Under the pieces are notes generated by a model. The model saw nothing but the letters and a program-made list of their open reading frames with translations, ran no database searches and had not been told where the DNA came from. Positions 57,608 to 64,000 of a DNA stretch of 64,000 nucleotides are shown piece by piece. Source of the DNA: an uncultured Eubacteriales bacterium (GTDB lineage: Bacteria; Bacillota; Clostridia; Lachnospirales; Lachnospiraceae); the NCBI GenBank assembly GCA_900542465.1, contig UQNS01000006.1, positions 41,430 to 105,429 of the forward strand, given 5' to 3'. The stretch's first letter is position 1. Each line of letters starts with the position of its first letter. The translations under genes and the position numbers were made by a program.

Positions 57608-57826
57608 TTTACCTTATCTGAAACAGGTATGAAGGTCGAAATAACGGATGGTTCAGGCAGTGTAATAGCAAGCTATAACCCTGTCAAGAGGTACAATAGT
57701 GTGCTTGTAAGTGCTGAGGCTCTTAAGATAGGTGAGACATATACCGTGACAGCAGGAACATATACAGGTTCGGTCACTCTTTCTGATTATGTGTATGGAT
57801 TAGGAGGTGATGCCAGGTACAGATAA
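57608..57826 (+). pseudogene. C-terminal fragment of a carbohydrate-binding-type surface protein
   Basis: Seventy-two codons, FTLSETGMKVEITDGSGSVI and onward through the block SLVSAEALKIGETYT-like sequence (SVLVSAEALKIGETYTVTAG), ending GLGGDARYR. The pattern resembles the closing beta-sheet repeat of large extracellular carbohydrate-binding-domain proteins. The frame begins right after a TAA at 57605-57607; the coding-like residues before ATG 57629 show that the original start is missing. It is not expected to yield a functional protein. No terminator is clear downstream. Confidence 0.7.
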
Positions 57827-57887
57827 AAACATAACTGATCAATTAGTTTAGCTCTAGAAAAATCAAAAAAATAAGCCCCACAGCTAA

Positions 57888-57916
57888 TTGACTTTAGACT
57901 TGAAAATCAATATAAT
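57888..57916 (+). promoter_or_regulatory. SRP RNA promoter
   Basis: TTGACT at 57888-57893, a 17-nt spacer and TATAAT at 57911-57916, 8 nt before the 5' end of the RNA. It is a near-consensus promoter, fitting an abundant RNA. Confidence 0.88.
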
Positions 57917-57923
57917 AATGATT

Positions 57924-58197
57924 ACCGTGCAACTGGGGCAGTAGCGGCGCCTTGTACCTGTGAAATCCGCTATAGCAGGAGTATGCTTGATTGAGGGCAA
58001 AATGTTTTGAAGCAGCCCGGTAAAAGAAGGCGTTGACGTTTGGGTCTTCCGCAACGAAAATTTACGAATCATGTCAGGTCGGGAACGAAGCAGCATTAAG
58101 TAAAACCTTTCGTGTGCCGGGAGGCAGCCTGGGCTGAGCATTTCTTTTCCCGGAAGCGTTTGGGATATGCGTTCGAGGTCAAGTGCACGGTTTTTTT
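57924..58197 (+). ncRNA. ffs: Signal recognition particle RNA, long Gram-positive type
   Basis: The RNA scaffold of the SRP, which targets ribosomes making membrane and secreted proteins; it pairs with Ffh. The helix 8 motif is at 58073-58094 (GTCAGGTC, G-GGAA-C, GAAGCAGC), with the GGAA tetraloop closed by a G-C pair. An Alu-like 5' domain occupies about 57931-57985 (GGGGCAGTAGCGGCGCC, AAATCCGCTATAGC). The ends pair as ACCGTGCA (57924-57931) with TGCACGGT (58184-58191) and are followed by T7, so the RNA is about 270 nt, as in Bacillus and Clostridium. It stands alone, not before dnaX as in Bacillus. Confidence 0.95.
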
Positions 58198-58216
58198 GTC
58201 ATTAAAAAGCATACAA

Positions 58217-58284
58217 TATAATATATAGTAAAAAGGCTAATATGTATCTGTACAAATGTAAGCAGGCATGCATTAGCCTTTTTA
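58217..58284 (+). other. Promoter followed at once by a terminator-like hairpin (short RNA candidate)
   Basis: TATAAT at 58217-58222 would start a transcript near 58229, exactly at a 12-bp stem (AAAAAGGCTAAT at 58230-58241 with ATTAGCCTTTTT at 58272-58283). The 30-nt loop holds two small dyads (TGTA/TACA and GCA/TGC). It could be a 55-nt RNA, an attenuator for the next gene, or a back-up terminator for SRP RNA. No -35 is convincing. Confidence 0.45.
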
Positions 58285-58318
58285 TTATTCTGTCTCTTTG
58301 CTCTTGTTGAGGGTGTAA

Positions 58319-59662
58319 ATGGATGTTAAAATTAGGCATTCAATGAATTTAGAGAAAAAAATAAGGAGAAATATGAATTCGGGAATACTGGGGAAAATTA
58401 AAGATCTTGTTCTGAAACATTATCTGTGGGTGTATGCGGTCTATTTTATAGTGATGTTTCTTGGAACTACAACTGTCGGCATTGACTACCCTGTATTGGG
58501 GCGTGTCATAAAGTCGGTAAAATATGTTGCTTATATGCTTTTTGTAATAAGGATTCTGTTTATACTGCCGGAATATAAGAAAGCAATATTTGAGGATAAG
58601 TGGAGCCATAAACCGCTTTTAATAAAGCTGGCGTATATTTTTATCATTGCAATGATATTAGGATTGACCGTAAATATGGTGTTAACAGGCAATAAAAGGC
58701 TTTTACTGGTCGGATTGGTCGTTATTGCGGGCTTTAAAATAGACTATCTGAAGCTTTTCAAGCTTACTCTGATAACGCAGATCATTCTATGTTCTACTAT
58801 AGTTTTGTTATCATCTGTTGATCTGCTTCAGAATTTTCCTATAGCAAGAAGTCAGTCCAAGATGATGAGGTATTCGCTGGGATTTTTGTATCCGACGAAC
58901 CTGGCTCAGTTTGTAATGATAAGTTCGGTCATTTTTATGTTTTTCACAAGGCTTAAAACCAAGTGGAGAGATCTGTTTATAATGCAGCTTATCAACGGAC
59001 TGGTATACTTTATTACTAATTCAAGAACAGAGTTTATTGTTTTGGAGACATGTATTATCATCATTGCTGTAATTAAGCTGATTTCCAATACCGGCGGGAA
59101 AAGAGCGATGGAGGTGATAAAAAGAGGTTTTTCAAAAGGGTTTACATATTCTTTTTTCACTTACCCATTCATAAGCCTGGCGATCGTGTTTCAATATCCA
59201 TCCGGCGGTATTTGGCGTGAGCTCAATAAAGCGTTATCAGGAAGACTTTCGCAGACCTACAATGATATTAAAATGTATGGCCTTAAAATATTTGGAGTAA
59301 AATTCAAAATGGTCGGAAGAGGACTGGATCAGAAGGCGACTCTTGAAAAAATGCATAATAAGTCTAATTATGTTGATAATGAATATATACAGATGATGTT
59401 TAAAGAGGGCGTTTTGGTGGCAGTATGCTTTATTGCACTCTTGACGATCCTGCTTTTGGTATTATTGAAGCTGGAGAAATACAGAGAGATACTTCTTTGC
59501 GCTGTCTTTCTCCTATTTGGGATTTTAAATCCAAGAATTATAAGACTTGAATATTGCCCGATACTTCTCATGTTTATTCCTGCTATGCTCGAGTACGGTA
59601 ATAGACGTAGAAGAGACAGGACAGATGAGATAATGAGGCCGCCTACAAAAAAGCGTGTATAA
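58319..59662 (+). CDS. Wzy/O-antigen-polymerase-like membrane protein
   Basis: A polytopic membrane protein of 447 residues with about ten hydrophobic helices. An Arg/Lys-rich N-terminus and C-terminus lie in the cytoplasm. A long extracellular loop holds GRLSQTYNDIKMYGLKIFG and NYVDNEYIQMMFKEGV, a pattern typical of Wzy polymerases and WaaL-type ligases. Such enzymes join polysaccharide repeat units outside the membrane. No glycosyltransferases or flippase are next to it; the closest polysaccharide genes are about 54 kb away. Function is inferred from architecture. Confidence 0.75.
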   Translation: MDVKIRHSMNLEKKIRRNMNSGILGKIKDLVLKHYLWVYAVYFIVMFLGTTTVGIDYPVLGRVIKSVKYVAYMLFVIRILFILPEYKKAIFEDKWSHKPLLIKLAYIFIIAMILGLTVNMVLTGNKRLLLVGLVVIAGFKIDYLKLFKLTLITQIILCSTIVLLSSVDLLQNFPIARSQSKMMRYSLGFLYPTNLAQFVMISSVIFMFFTRLKTKWRDLFIMQLINGLVYFITNSRTEFIVLETCIIIIAVIKLISNTGGKRAMEVIKRGFSKGFTYSFFTYPFISLAIVFQYPSGGIWRELNKALSGRLSQTYNDIKMYGLKIFGVKFKMVGRGLDQKATLEKMHNKSNYVDNEYIQMMFKEGVLVAVCFIALLTILLLVLLKLEKYREILLCAVFLLFGILNPRIIRLEYCPILLMFIPAMLEYGNRRRRDRTDEIMRPPTKKRV

Positions 59663-59674
59663 TAGCAAATTTTT

Positions 59675-59716
59675 AAAAGAGAACACTTATGTTTTTAGTA
59701 AGTGTTCTCTTTTTTT
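59675..59716 (+). terminator. Terminator after the Wzy-like gene
   Basis: A perfect 15-bp stem (AAAAGAGAACACTTA with TAAGTGTTCTCTTTT) closes a 9-nt loop and leads into more T. Confidence 0.93.
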
Positions 59717-59878
59717 GACCAATGATCTCTATGCGGAATATCTTAAGCTGTATAGATATGTTGCTGGGTATATATAGCTGCATCCTATATCGAATTAAAA
59801 ATATATAGTATTATTCAAAAAAAATAAATAATGATAATTTATCCTCAAGAAAAACAAAGAAAAGCAGGAGGATAAAAT

Positions 59879-62128
59879 ATGGCAGCAATTATTGGATTTC
59901 CGAGAATAGGCAAGAATCGTGAATTGAAATTTGAAACGGAGAAATACTTTAAGAATGAAATAAGTCTAGAGGAATTGGAAGCTTTTTCAAAGAAACTTAG
60001 AAAAAGTCACTGGGAGCTTATAAAAGAGTGTGGGATCGAAGAAATACCATCTAATGATTTTTCCATGTATGACAATTTTCTTGATACTTGTTTCTTGTTG
60101 AATATCATTCCGAAAAAGCTTGAAAGTATCGAGTTTACAGATACGGAAAAGTATTTCGCTCTAGCAAGGGGTTATCAGGGAGAAAAGGGAAACATAAAAG
60201 CCTGGCCTATGAAAAAGTGGTTTAACACTAATTACCACTATATCGTACCGACATTAGAAAAAGAAACGGAGATCAGAGTACAGGGAAATAAGATATTCAA
60301 TGAGTTCAATGAAGCGCTTGAAGCAGGCATCAAAACAAGGCCTGTAATTACAGGACCTTTTACTTTGCTGGCTCTTGCAAATTATGAAGAAGGAACTAAC
60401 GCGGAAGCTTTTAAATATGCCGCTGCTGCAGCCTACAGAGAGATATTTAAAAAACTGGCAGATCTTGGTGCAGAAAAGATCCAGCTTGATGAGCCTGCTT
60501 TGGTAAAGGATCTAAGTGATACAGATAAAAAACTATTTCTTGAGATATACGATGAGCTTCTTTCTGAAAAATATGGGCTGAAAGTATTGATACAGACATA
60601 TTTCGGAGATGTGAGAGATATATATGAAGAATTGACAGGACTTGATGTTGATGGAATAGGACTTGATTTCATAGAGGGAAGGAAGACGCTCGAGATAATA
60701 AAAAAATATGGATTTCCGAAGGACAAGACCCTGTATGCAGGCGTAGTAAACGGAAAGAACATATGGACATCTAATTACGAAGAAAAGCTGAAGTTGATCA
60801 AAGAGATCCCGGCAGAAAACATAGTTTTAAATACGAGCTGCTCTTTGCTGCATGTTCCTTTTACAACAGAAAACGAAGAATTTGCAGAAGGAAAAAAGGA
60901 ATATTTTGCATTTGCGGTAGAGAAGCTTAAAGAGCTGGCAGATCTTGAAAAAATTATAAATGGTGGTGGAGAAGAGGTCCTTGAGCTGAACAGAAAGATC
61001 TTTTCAAAGAAGAGGATAGAAGAAAGCAGTGAGCTGGCTGAAAAGATATCAGCTTTAAAAGAAGATGATTTCAGACGATCACCTGAATTTGAGGAGCGTG
61101 AAGCTATACAGAGAGATAAGTTCAGATTTTCAAGCCTTCCGACGACAACTATCGGTTCATTTCCTCAGACTTCAGAGGTCAGACAGAAAAGACTGGCGTT
61201 TAAAAGAGGAGAATTAAGTCAGGAAGCATATGATGGATTTATTGCAGAGAAAATCAAGGAATGCATAGAACTGCAGAATGAAATAGGGATCGATGTCTTG
61301 GTGCATGGTGAATTTGAACGAAATGACATGGTCGAATATTTTGGACAGAATCTTTCAGGTTATTTGTTTACAAAAAACGGATGGGTGCAGTCTTATGGAA
61401 CCCGTGCGGTAAAACCTCCGGTCATCTGGGGCGATGTAACAAGAGAAAAGGACATTACCGTTAAATGGTCTGAGTATGCACAGAGCCTTACAGACAAGTA
61501 TGTTAAAGGAATGCTTACAGGGCCGGTCACTATTCTCAACTGGTCCTTCCCTCGAGAAGATATATCTGTTAAAGAGTCTACTCTGCAGATCGCTCTTGCT
61601 ATTAAAGAAGAGGTGCTTGCACTTGAAAGCGCAGGGATCAAAGTTATCCAGATAGACGAGGCTGCACTTAGAGAAAAGCTTCCAATAAGAAGATCAGATT
61701 GGAACACGGAATATCTTGATTGGGCTATTCCGGCATTCAGGCTCGTTCATTCGGGAGTTCAGGCGGATACACAGATCCATACACATATGTGTTACAGCGA
61801 ATTTACTGATATCATACCGGCGATCGATGCCATGGATGCGGATGTTATCTCATTTGAAGCAAGCAGGTCTAATCTGGAGATCCTTGATGAATTACAGGCT
61901 AAGAATTTCAAGACCCAGGTGGGACCGGGAGTCTATGATATACATTCACCTAGGATACCTTCAGTTGAAGAATTTAAAGCTACGATAGAAGCGATACTGG
62001 ATAAGGTTCCTGAAAATAAACTCTGGATAAATCCGGACTGTGGACTGAAAACTCGAGAAAATAAGGAGGTTGAGGCAAGTTTGAGAAACATGATCCAGGC
62101 TGCCGCTGAAGTAAGAAAGGAGCTGTAA
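59879..62128 (+). CDS. metE: Cobalamin-independent methionine synthase
   Basis: Transfers the methyl group of 5-methyltetrahydropteroyl-triglutamate to homocysteine. The 749 residues form the two MetE barrels. The zinc ligands are in HTHMCYSEF and in the C-terminal [23 protein letters not shown] starts the catalytic half. AGGAGG precedes ATG. No SAM riboswitch is visible in the 162 nt between the previous terminator and the start. metF follows after 2 nt, making a methyl-supply operon. Confidence 0.97.
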   Translation: MAAIIGFPRIGKNRELKFETEKYFKNEISLEELEAFSKKLRKSHWELIKECGIEEIPSNDFSMYDNFLDTCFLLNIIPKKLESIEFTDTEKYFALARGYQGEKGNIKAWPMKKWFNTNYHYIVPTLEKETEIRVQGNKIFNEFNEALEAGIKTRPVITGPFTLLALANYEEGTNAEAFKYAAAAAYREIFKKLADLGAEKIQLDEPALVKDLSDTDKKLFLEIYDELLSEKYGLKVLIQTYFGDVRDIYEELTGLDVDGIGLDFIEGRKTLEIIKKYGFPKDKTLYAGVVNGKNIWTSNYEEKLKLIKEIPAENIVLNTSCSLLHVPFTTENEEFAEGKKEYFAFAVEKLKELADLEKIINGGGEEVLELNRKIFSKKRIEESSELAEKISALKEDDFRRSPEFEEREAIQRDKFRFSSLPTTTIGSFPQTSEVRQKRLAFKRGELSQEAYDGFIAEKIKECIELQNEIGIDVLVHGEFERNDMVEYFGQNLSGYLFTKNGWVQSYGTRAVKPPVIWGDVTREKDITVKWSEYAQSLTDKYVKGMLTGPVTILNWSFPREDISVKESTLQIALAIKEEVLALESAGIKVIQIDEAALREKLPIRRSDWNTEYLDWAIPAFRLVHSGVQADTQIHTHMCYSEFTDIIPAIDAMDADVISFEASRSNLEILDELQAKNFKTQVGPGVYDIHSPRIPSVEEFKATIEAILDKVPENKLWINPDCGLKTRENKEVEASLRNMIQAAAEVRKEL

Positions 62129-62130
62129 TT

Positions 62131-62979
62131 ATGGAAAACAAGCCTACTCTGTCTTTTGAAGTATTTCCTCCCAATACACATACGGGAAATGAAAAAATAG
62201 TTGAGACACTGCAGGAATTACAGGGGCTTAAGCCTGACTTTATATCTGTGACCTGCAGTAATAATAAGATGGATATAGAGGAGACGACAGTCTATCTGGC
62301 AAATTATGTACAGAATACTCTTAAGATCACAGCTGTAGCACATCTTCCTGCGGTATATCTTACACGTCAGAAAGTGGCTAATGTGCTGGAAGAACTGGAC
62401 AAGGTGGGAGTCAACAGAGTCCTGGCATTACGCGGAGATATAATAGAAGACACCGAGCCGAAAAATGATTTCCGGCATGCCAGAGATCTGGTCAGATTCA
62501 TAAAAGCCTATGCTCCTCACTTCGAAGTGGAGGGAGCCTGTTATCCGGAAGTGCATCCTGAATCATCCAGCCAGGTCTCTGATATTAAATATCTTAAAGA
62601 GAAAGTAGAAGAGGGATGTTCGCACCTTATAAGTCAGCTTTTTCTGGATAATGAGATCTATTATGATTTTCTGGAGAAAAGCGCTATTGGAGGGATAGAT
62701 GTGCCTATACTGGCAGGGATAATGCCGATAATCAACAGGAATCAGGCGCTGAGACTGATCAAGACAACAAGGACAAGAATTCCACGTAAGTTTAATGCAA
62801 TACTGGAGAAGTATATAGACAACCCTGTAGCCTTAAGAGATGCGGGGATAGCCTATGCTGTGGACCAGATAGTAGACCTTGTTACACAGGGGGTTTCGGG
62901 AGTCCACCTTTATACTATGAATAATGCAGATACAGCTGATAGGATACATACGCTTACGGCATCATTATTTGCATACTGA
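62131..62979 (+). CDS. metF: Methylenetetrahydrofolate reductase
   Basis: An FAD enzyme that reduces 5,10-methylene-THF to 5-methyl-THF, the methyl donor for MetE. The 282-residue barrel protein has SFEVFPPNTHTGNEK, VLALRGD, the FEVEGACYPEVHPES region and QLFLDNEIYYDF. It starts 2 nt after the metE stop. GlyA at the left edge supplies its substrate. Confidence 0.96.
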   Translation: MENKPTLSFEVFPPNTHTGNEKIVETLQELQGLKPDFISVTCSNNKMDIEETTVYLANYVQNTLKITAVAHLPAVYLTRQKVANVLEELDKVGVNRVLALRGDIIEDTEPKNDFRHARDLVRFIKAYAPHFEVEGACYPEVHPESSSQVSDIKYLKEKVEEGCSHLISQLFLDNEIYYDFLEKSAIGGIDVPILAGIMPIINRNQALRLIKTTRTRIPRKFNAILEKYIDNPVALRDAGIAYAVDQIVDLVTQGVSGVHLYTMNNADTADRIHTLTASLFAY

Positions 62980-63006
62980 ATTAATAACCGGTCAGAAGAA
63001 GTTAGC

Positions 63007-63279
63007 TTGAACTTGCATAGGTGGGAGGATTCAGTCGTTGATATTGAACACTTAAACAACGAGCTGGCGATCATGATCAACTCTTATATACTTCAGAGAC
63101 AGCAAATCATGAATCAGATCAATGAAATGGAATTGCCGCTACATGCAGAGATTTTACGAGGCTACTATCTGCAAGGGAAGAGCTTAAAACAGATAGCAGA
63201 AGAGAACGGGTATTCACATGATCATGTCAGACACACTCATAGTTTAGCCTTAAAAGAATTTGAAAATAAGTTCCTATAA
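63007..63279 (+). CDS. Small phage-type sigma-region-4-like protein
   Basis: A 90-residue helical protein. The C-terminal half EILRGYYLQGKSLKQIAEEN and SHDHVRHTHSLALKEFENKF is a sigma-70 region 4-like helix-turn-helix of the kind seen in clostridial prophages as a late regulator. TTG 63007 is the furthest upstream start, and its ribosome binding site is only fair (AGAAGAAG). GGGAGG at about 63023 hints at a later start, but no ATG, GTG or TTG in frame fits it. A prophage trace; no other phage gene is in view. Confidence 0.7.
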   Translation: MNLHRWEDSVVDIEHLNNELAIMINSYILQRQQIMNQINEMELPLHAEILRGYYLQGKSLKQIAEENGYSHDHVRHTHSLALKEFENKFL

Positions 63280-63281
63280 AC

Positions 63282-63316
63282 AATAAAAGCCCTTAGCTTC
63301 CGCCAGGGGCTTATTA
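63282..63316. terminator. Terminator between phage-type gene and hicB
   Basis: An AAGCCC/GGGCTT core stem extended by A/T pairs around a 13-nt loop, with A- and T-rich flanks on both sides. It serves both convergent genes. Confidence 0.55.
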
Positions 63317-63694
63317 TTATGCGAATTTTTTTGATAATGCATCCTGTAAGACTTTAGATAAGCTGATGCCTTCTTTATTGGCTTGTTCATCCATCCACTG
63401 AGGCAAGCTGATAGTGCGTCTTACCGCTTTATCATTTTTTAAAGTAGCTTGAACTAAATTAACGAACTCATTTTCATTTACTTTGATATCAGAAATTTTA
63501 CTTGGTTTTGGGATATCTTGTTTCATTTCTTCCATGACTTCTAAATGTTGTTGTAAGACATCATTGGCCATGAATATTGCGTTAGATAGATTTTTACCCT
63601 CACTTATACAGCCGTTTAAATCTGGGAAGATGATTGTATAAGAACCATCGTCTTCATTATAGTGAAATATCGCTGGAAAAATATAATTGTTCAT
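63317..63694 (-). CDS. hicB: HicB-family antitoxin
   Basis: A 125-residue antitoxin. The N-terminus is the degenerate RNase-H-like HicB fold (YIFPAIFHYNEDDGSYTIIFPDLNGCISEGKNLSNAI). The C-terminus is a ribbon-helix-helix DNA-binding domain (VRRTISLPQWMDEQANKEGISLSKVLQDAL). ATG 63694 follows CGGAGA; a longer open frame to 63742 has no ribosome binding site. It normally neutralises HicA and represses the operon, but the hicA gene just upstream is broken. Confidence 0.9.
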   Translation of the reverse strand: MNNYIFPAIFHYNEDDGSYTIIFPDLNGCISEGKNLSNAIFMANDVLQQHLEVMEEMKQDIPKPSKISDIKVNENEFVNLVQATLKNDKAVRRTISLPQWMDEQANKEGISLSKVLQDALSKKFA

Positions 63695-63754
63695 ATAATA
63701 TCTCCGTTTATTTATAATTGTGATACACATTGTTTTCTGCAAAGCAGGGATTTG

Positions 63755-63850
63755 TTATAGCCCTGCTTGCTTTAAAATTGTTTTAGCTGTTAATTCGTTT
63801 ATTTCTCGATGGTGTGGCACTTCGATATTTCCAACACCCTCTTTCTTTAT
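63755..63850 (-). pseudogene. hicA: hicA toxin remnant (C-terminal third only)
   Basis: Thirty-one codons (IKKEGVGNIEVPHHREINEL, then TAKTILKQAGL) match the HicA double-stranded-RNA-binding-like C-terminus, including the closing LKQAGL. An in-frame TAG at 63851-63853 precedes them, and no N-terminal part with the catalytic His is found. It lies 60 nt before hicB in the same direction. A dyad (AAGCAGGG/CCCTGCTT at 63742-63768) spans its stop. From 63861 to the window end no gene is supported. Confidence 0.75.
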
Positions 63851-64000
63851 CTATATGTATTATATTACTTAAATTACATAAAGCCAAGCGTAAATTACGT
63901 AAAAATAATTAATAAGTTGCCATACCATGCCACACTTAATCGTGGTAATATGCAATTGTGAAATTGTATAGCTTTTATTTCCAACAATCTTCTCCATAAA

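Noticed and set aside
59718..59878. SAM riboswitch before metE.
   Set aside because: No SAM-I core or terminator/antiterminator pair was seen in the gap; it is simply AT-rich.
63874..63997. Short minus-strand frame beginning MEKIVGNK at the right edge.
   Set aside because: It has no recognisable family, no ribosome binding site in view, and its end is low-complexity; not supportable as a gene.

Overview
This 64 kb window is chromosomal DNA from a low-to-moderate GC, Gram-positive anaerobe of the class Clostridia, most likely Lachnospiraceae. Supporting features are the AAGGAG-type ribosome binding sites, TATAAT promoters often preceded by TGn, a long Bacillus/Clostridium-type SRP RNA with an Alu domain, class III fructose-1,6-bisphosphatase, AICAR formyltransferase and IMP cyclohydrolase on separate polypeptides, sortase-anchored surface proteins ending in SPATGD-type signals, and a TarI-like cytidylyltransferase. 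It is mostly an ordinary housekeeping and biosynthetic chromosome with several accessory or decaying patches. No CRISPR array, complete insertion sequence, tRNA or rRNA was found.

Layout. 1-933: 3' part of glyA. 1.0-4.8 kb: a three-gene minus-strand operon (extended SDR, TarI/IspD-like cytidylyltransferase, AraD) divergent from a family 2 glycosyltransferase, a candidate surface-polymer precursor cassette. 4.8-8.5 kb: a decayed locus holding a sensor-kinase gene with two in-frame stops and a frameshift, a truncated response regulator, and the tail of a cell-wall-anchored protein. 8.5-14.5 kb: argG divergent from argCJBD, with ARG-box-like sites between. 14.6-17.7 kb: pheA and a split PurH pair. 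17.8-24.0 kb: PHP phosphoesterase, a CsoR-family regulator with a His-rich extension, a MarR-MATE efflux pair, and a large transglutaminase-like surface protein. 24.3-34.5 kb: ileS (type 2), fbp, apt, a membrane-anchored MutS-like ATPase, alaS. 34.6-46.1 kb: rpsU, phoH, ybeY, two flavoproteins, dnaX-ybaB-recR, then a 1318-residue TPR protein with a degenerate AAA+ end. 46.2-53.7 kb: tkt, uvrC, an SGNH-like membrane protein, trmD, nth, an AIR-synthase-like protein and a small orphan gene. 53.8-57.1 kb: leuC, leuD, thrC. 57.2-57.8 kb: two gene remnants joined back to back. 57.9-58.2 kb: SRP RNA, followed by a short promoter-hairpin unit. 58.3-59.7 kb: a Wzy-like membrane protein. 59.9-63.0 kb: metE-metF. 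63.0-64.0 kb: a phage-type sigma-like protein and a HicB antitoxin with a broken HicA.

How it fits together. The arginine, leucine, threonine, phenylalanine, methionine and purine genes suggest an organism that makes much of its own amino acid and nucleotide supply. GlyA supplies one-carbon units that MetF and MetE consume, and the AICAR formyltransferase draws on the same folate pool. Most operon boundaries are marked by clear intrinsic terminators. The parts least explained by known families are the TPR/pseudo-AAA+ protein after recR, the AraD-cytidylyltransferase-SDR cassette, the SGNH-like protein lacking two signature residues, and two deletion scars, each joining a signalling-gene remnant to a surface-protein remnant.
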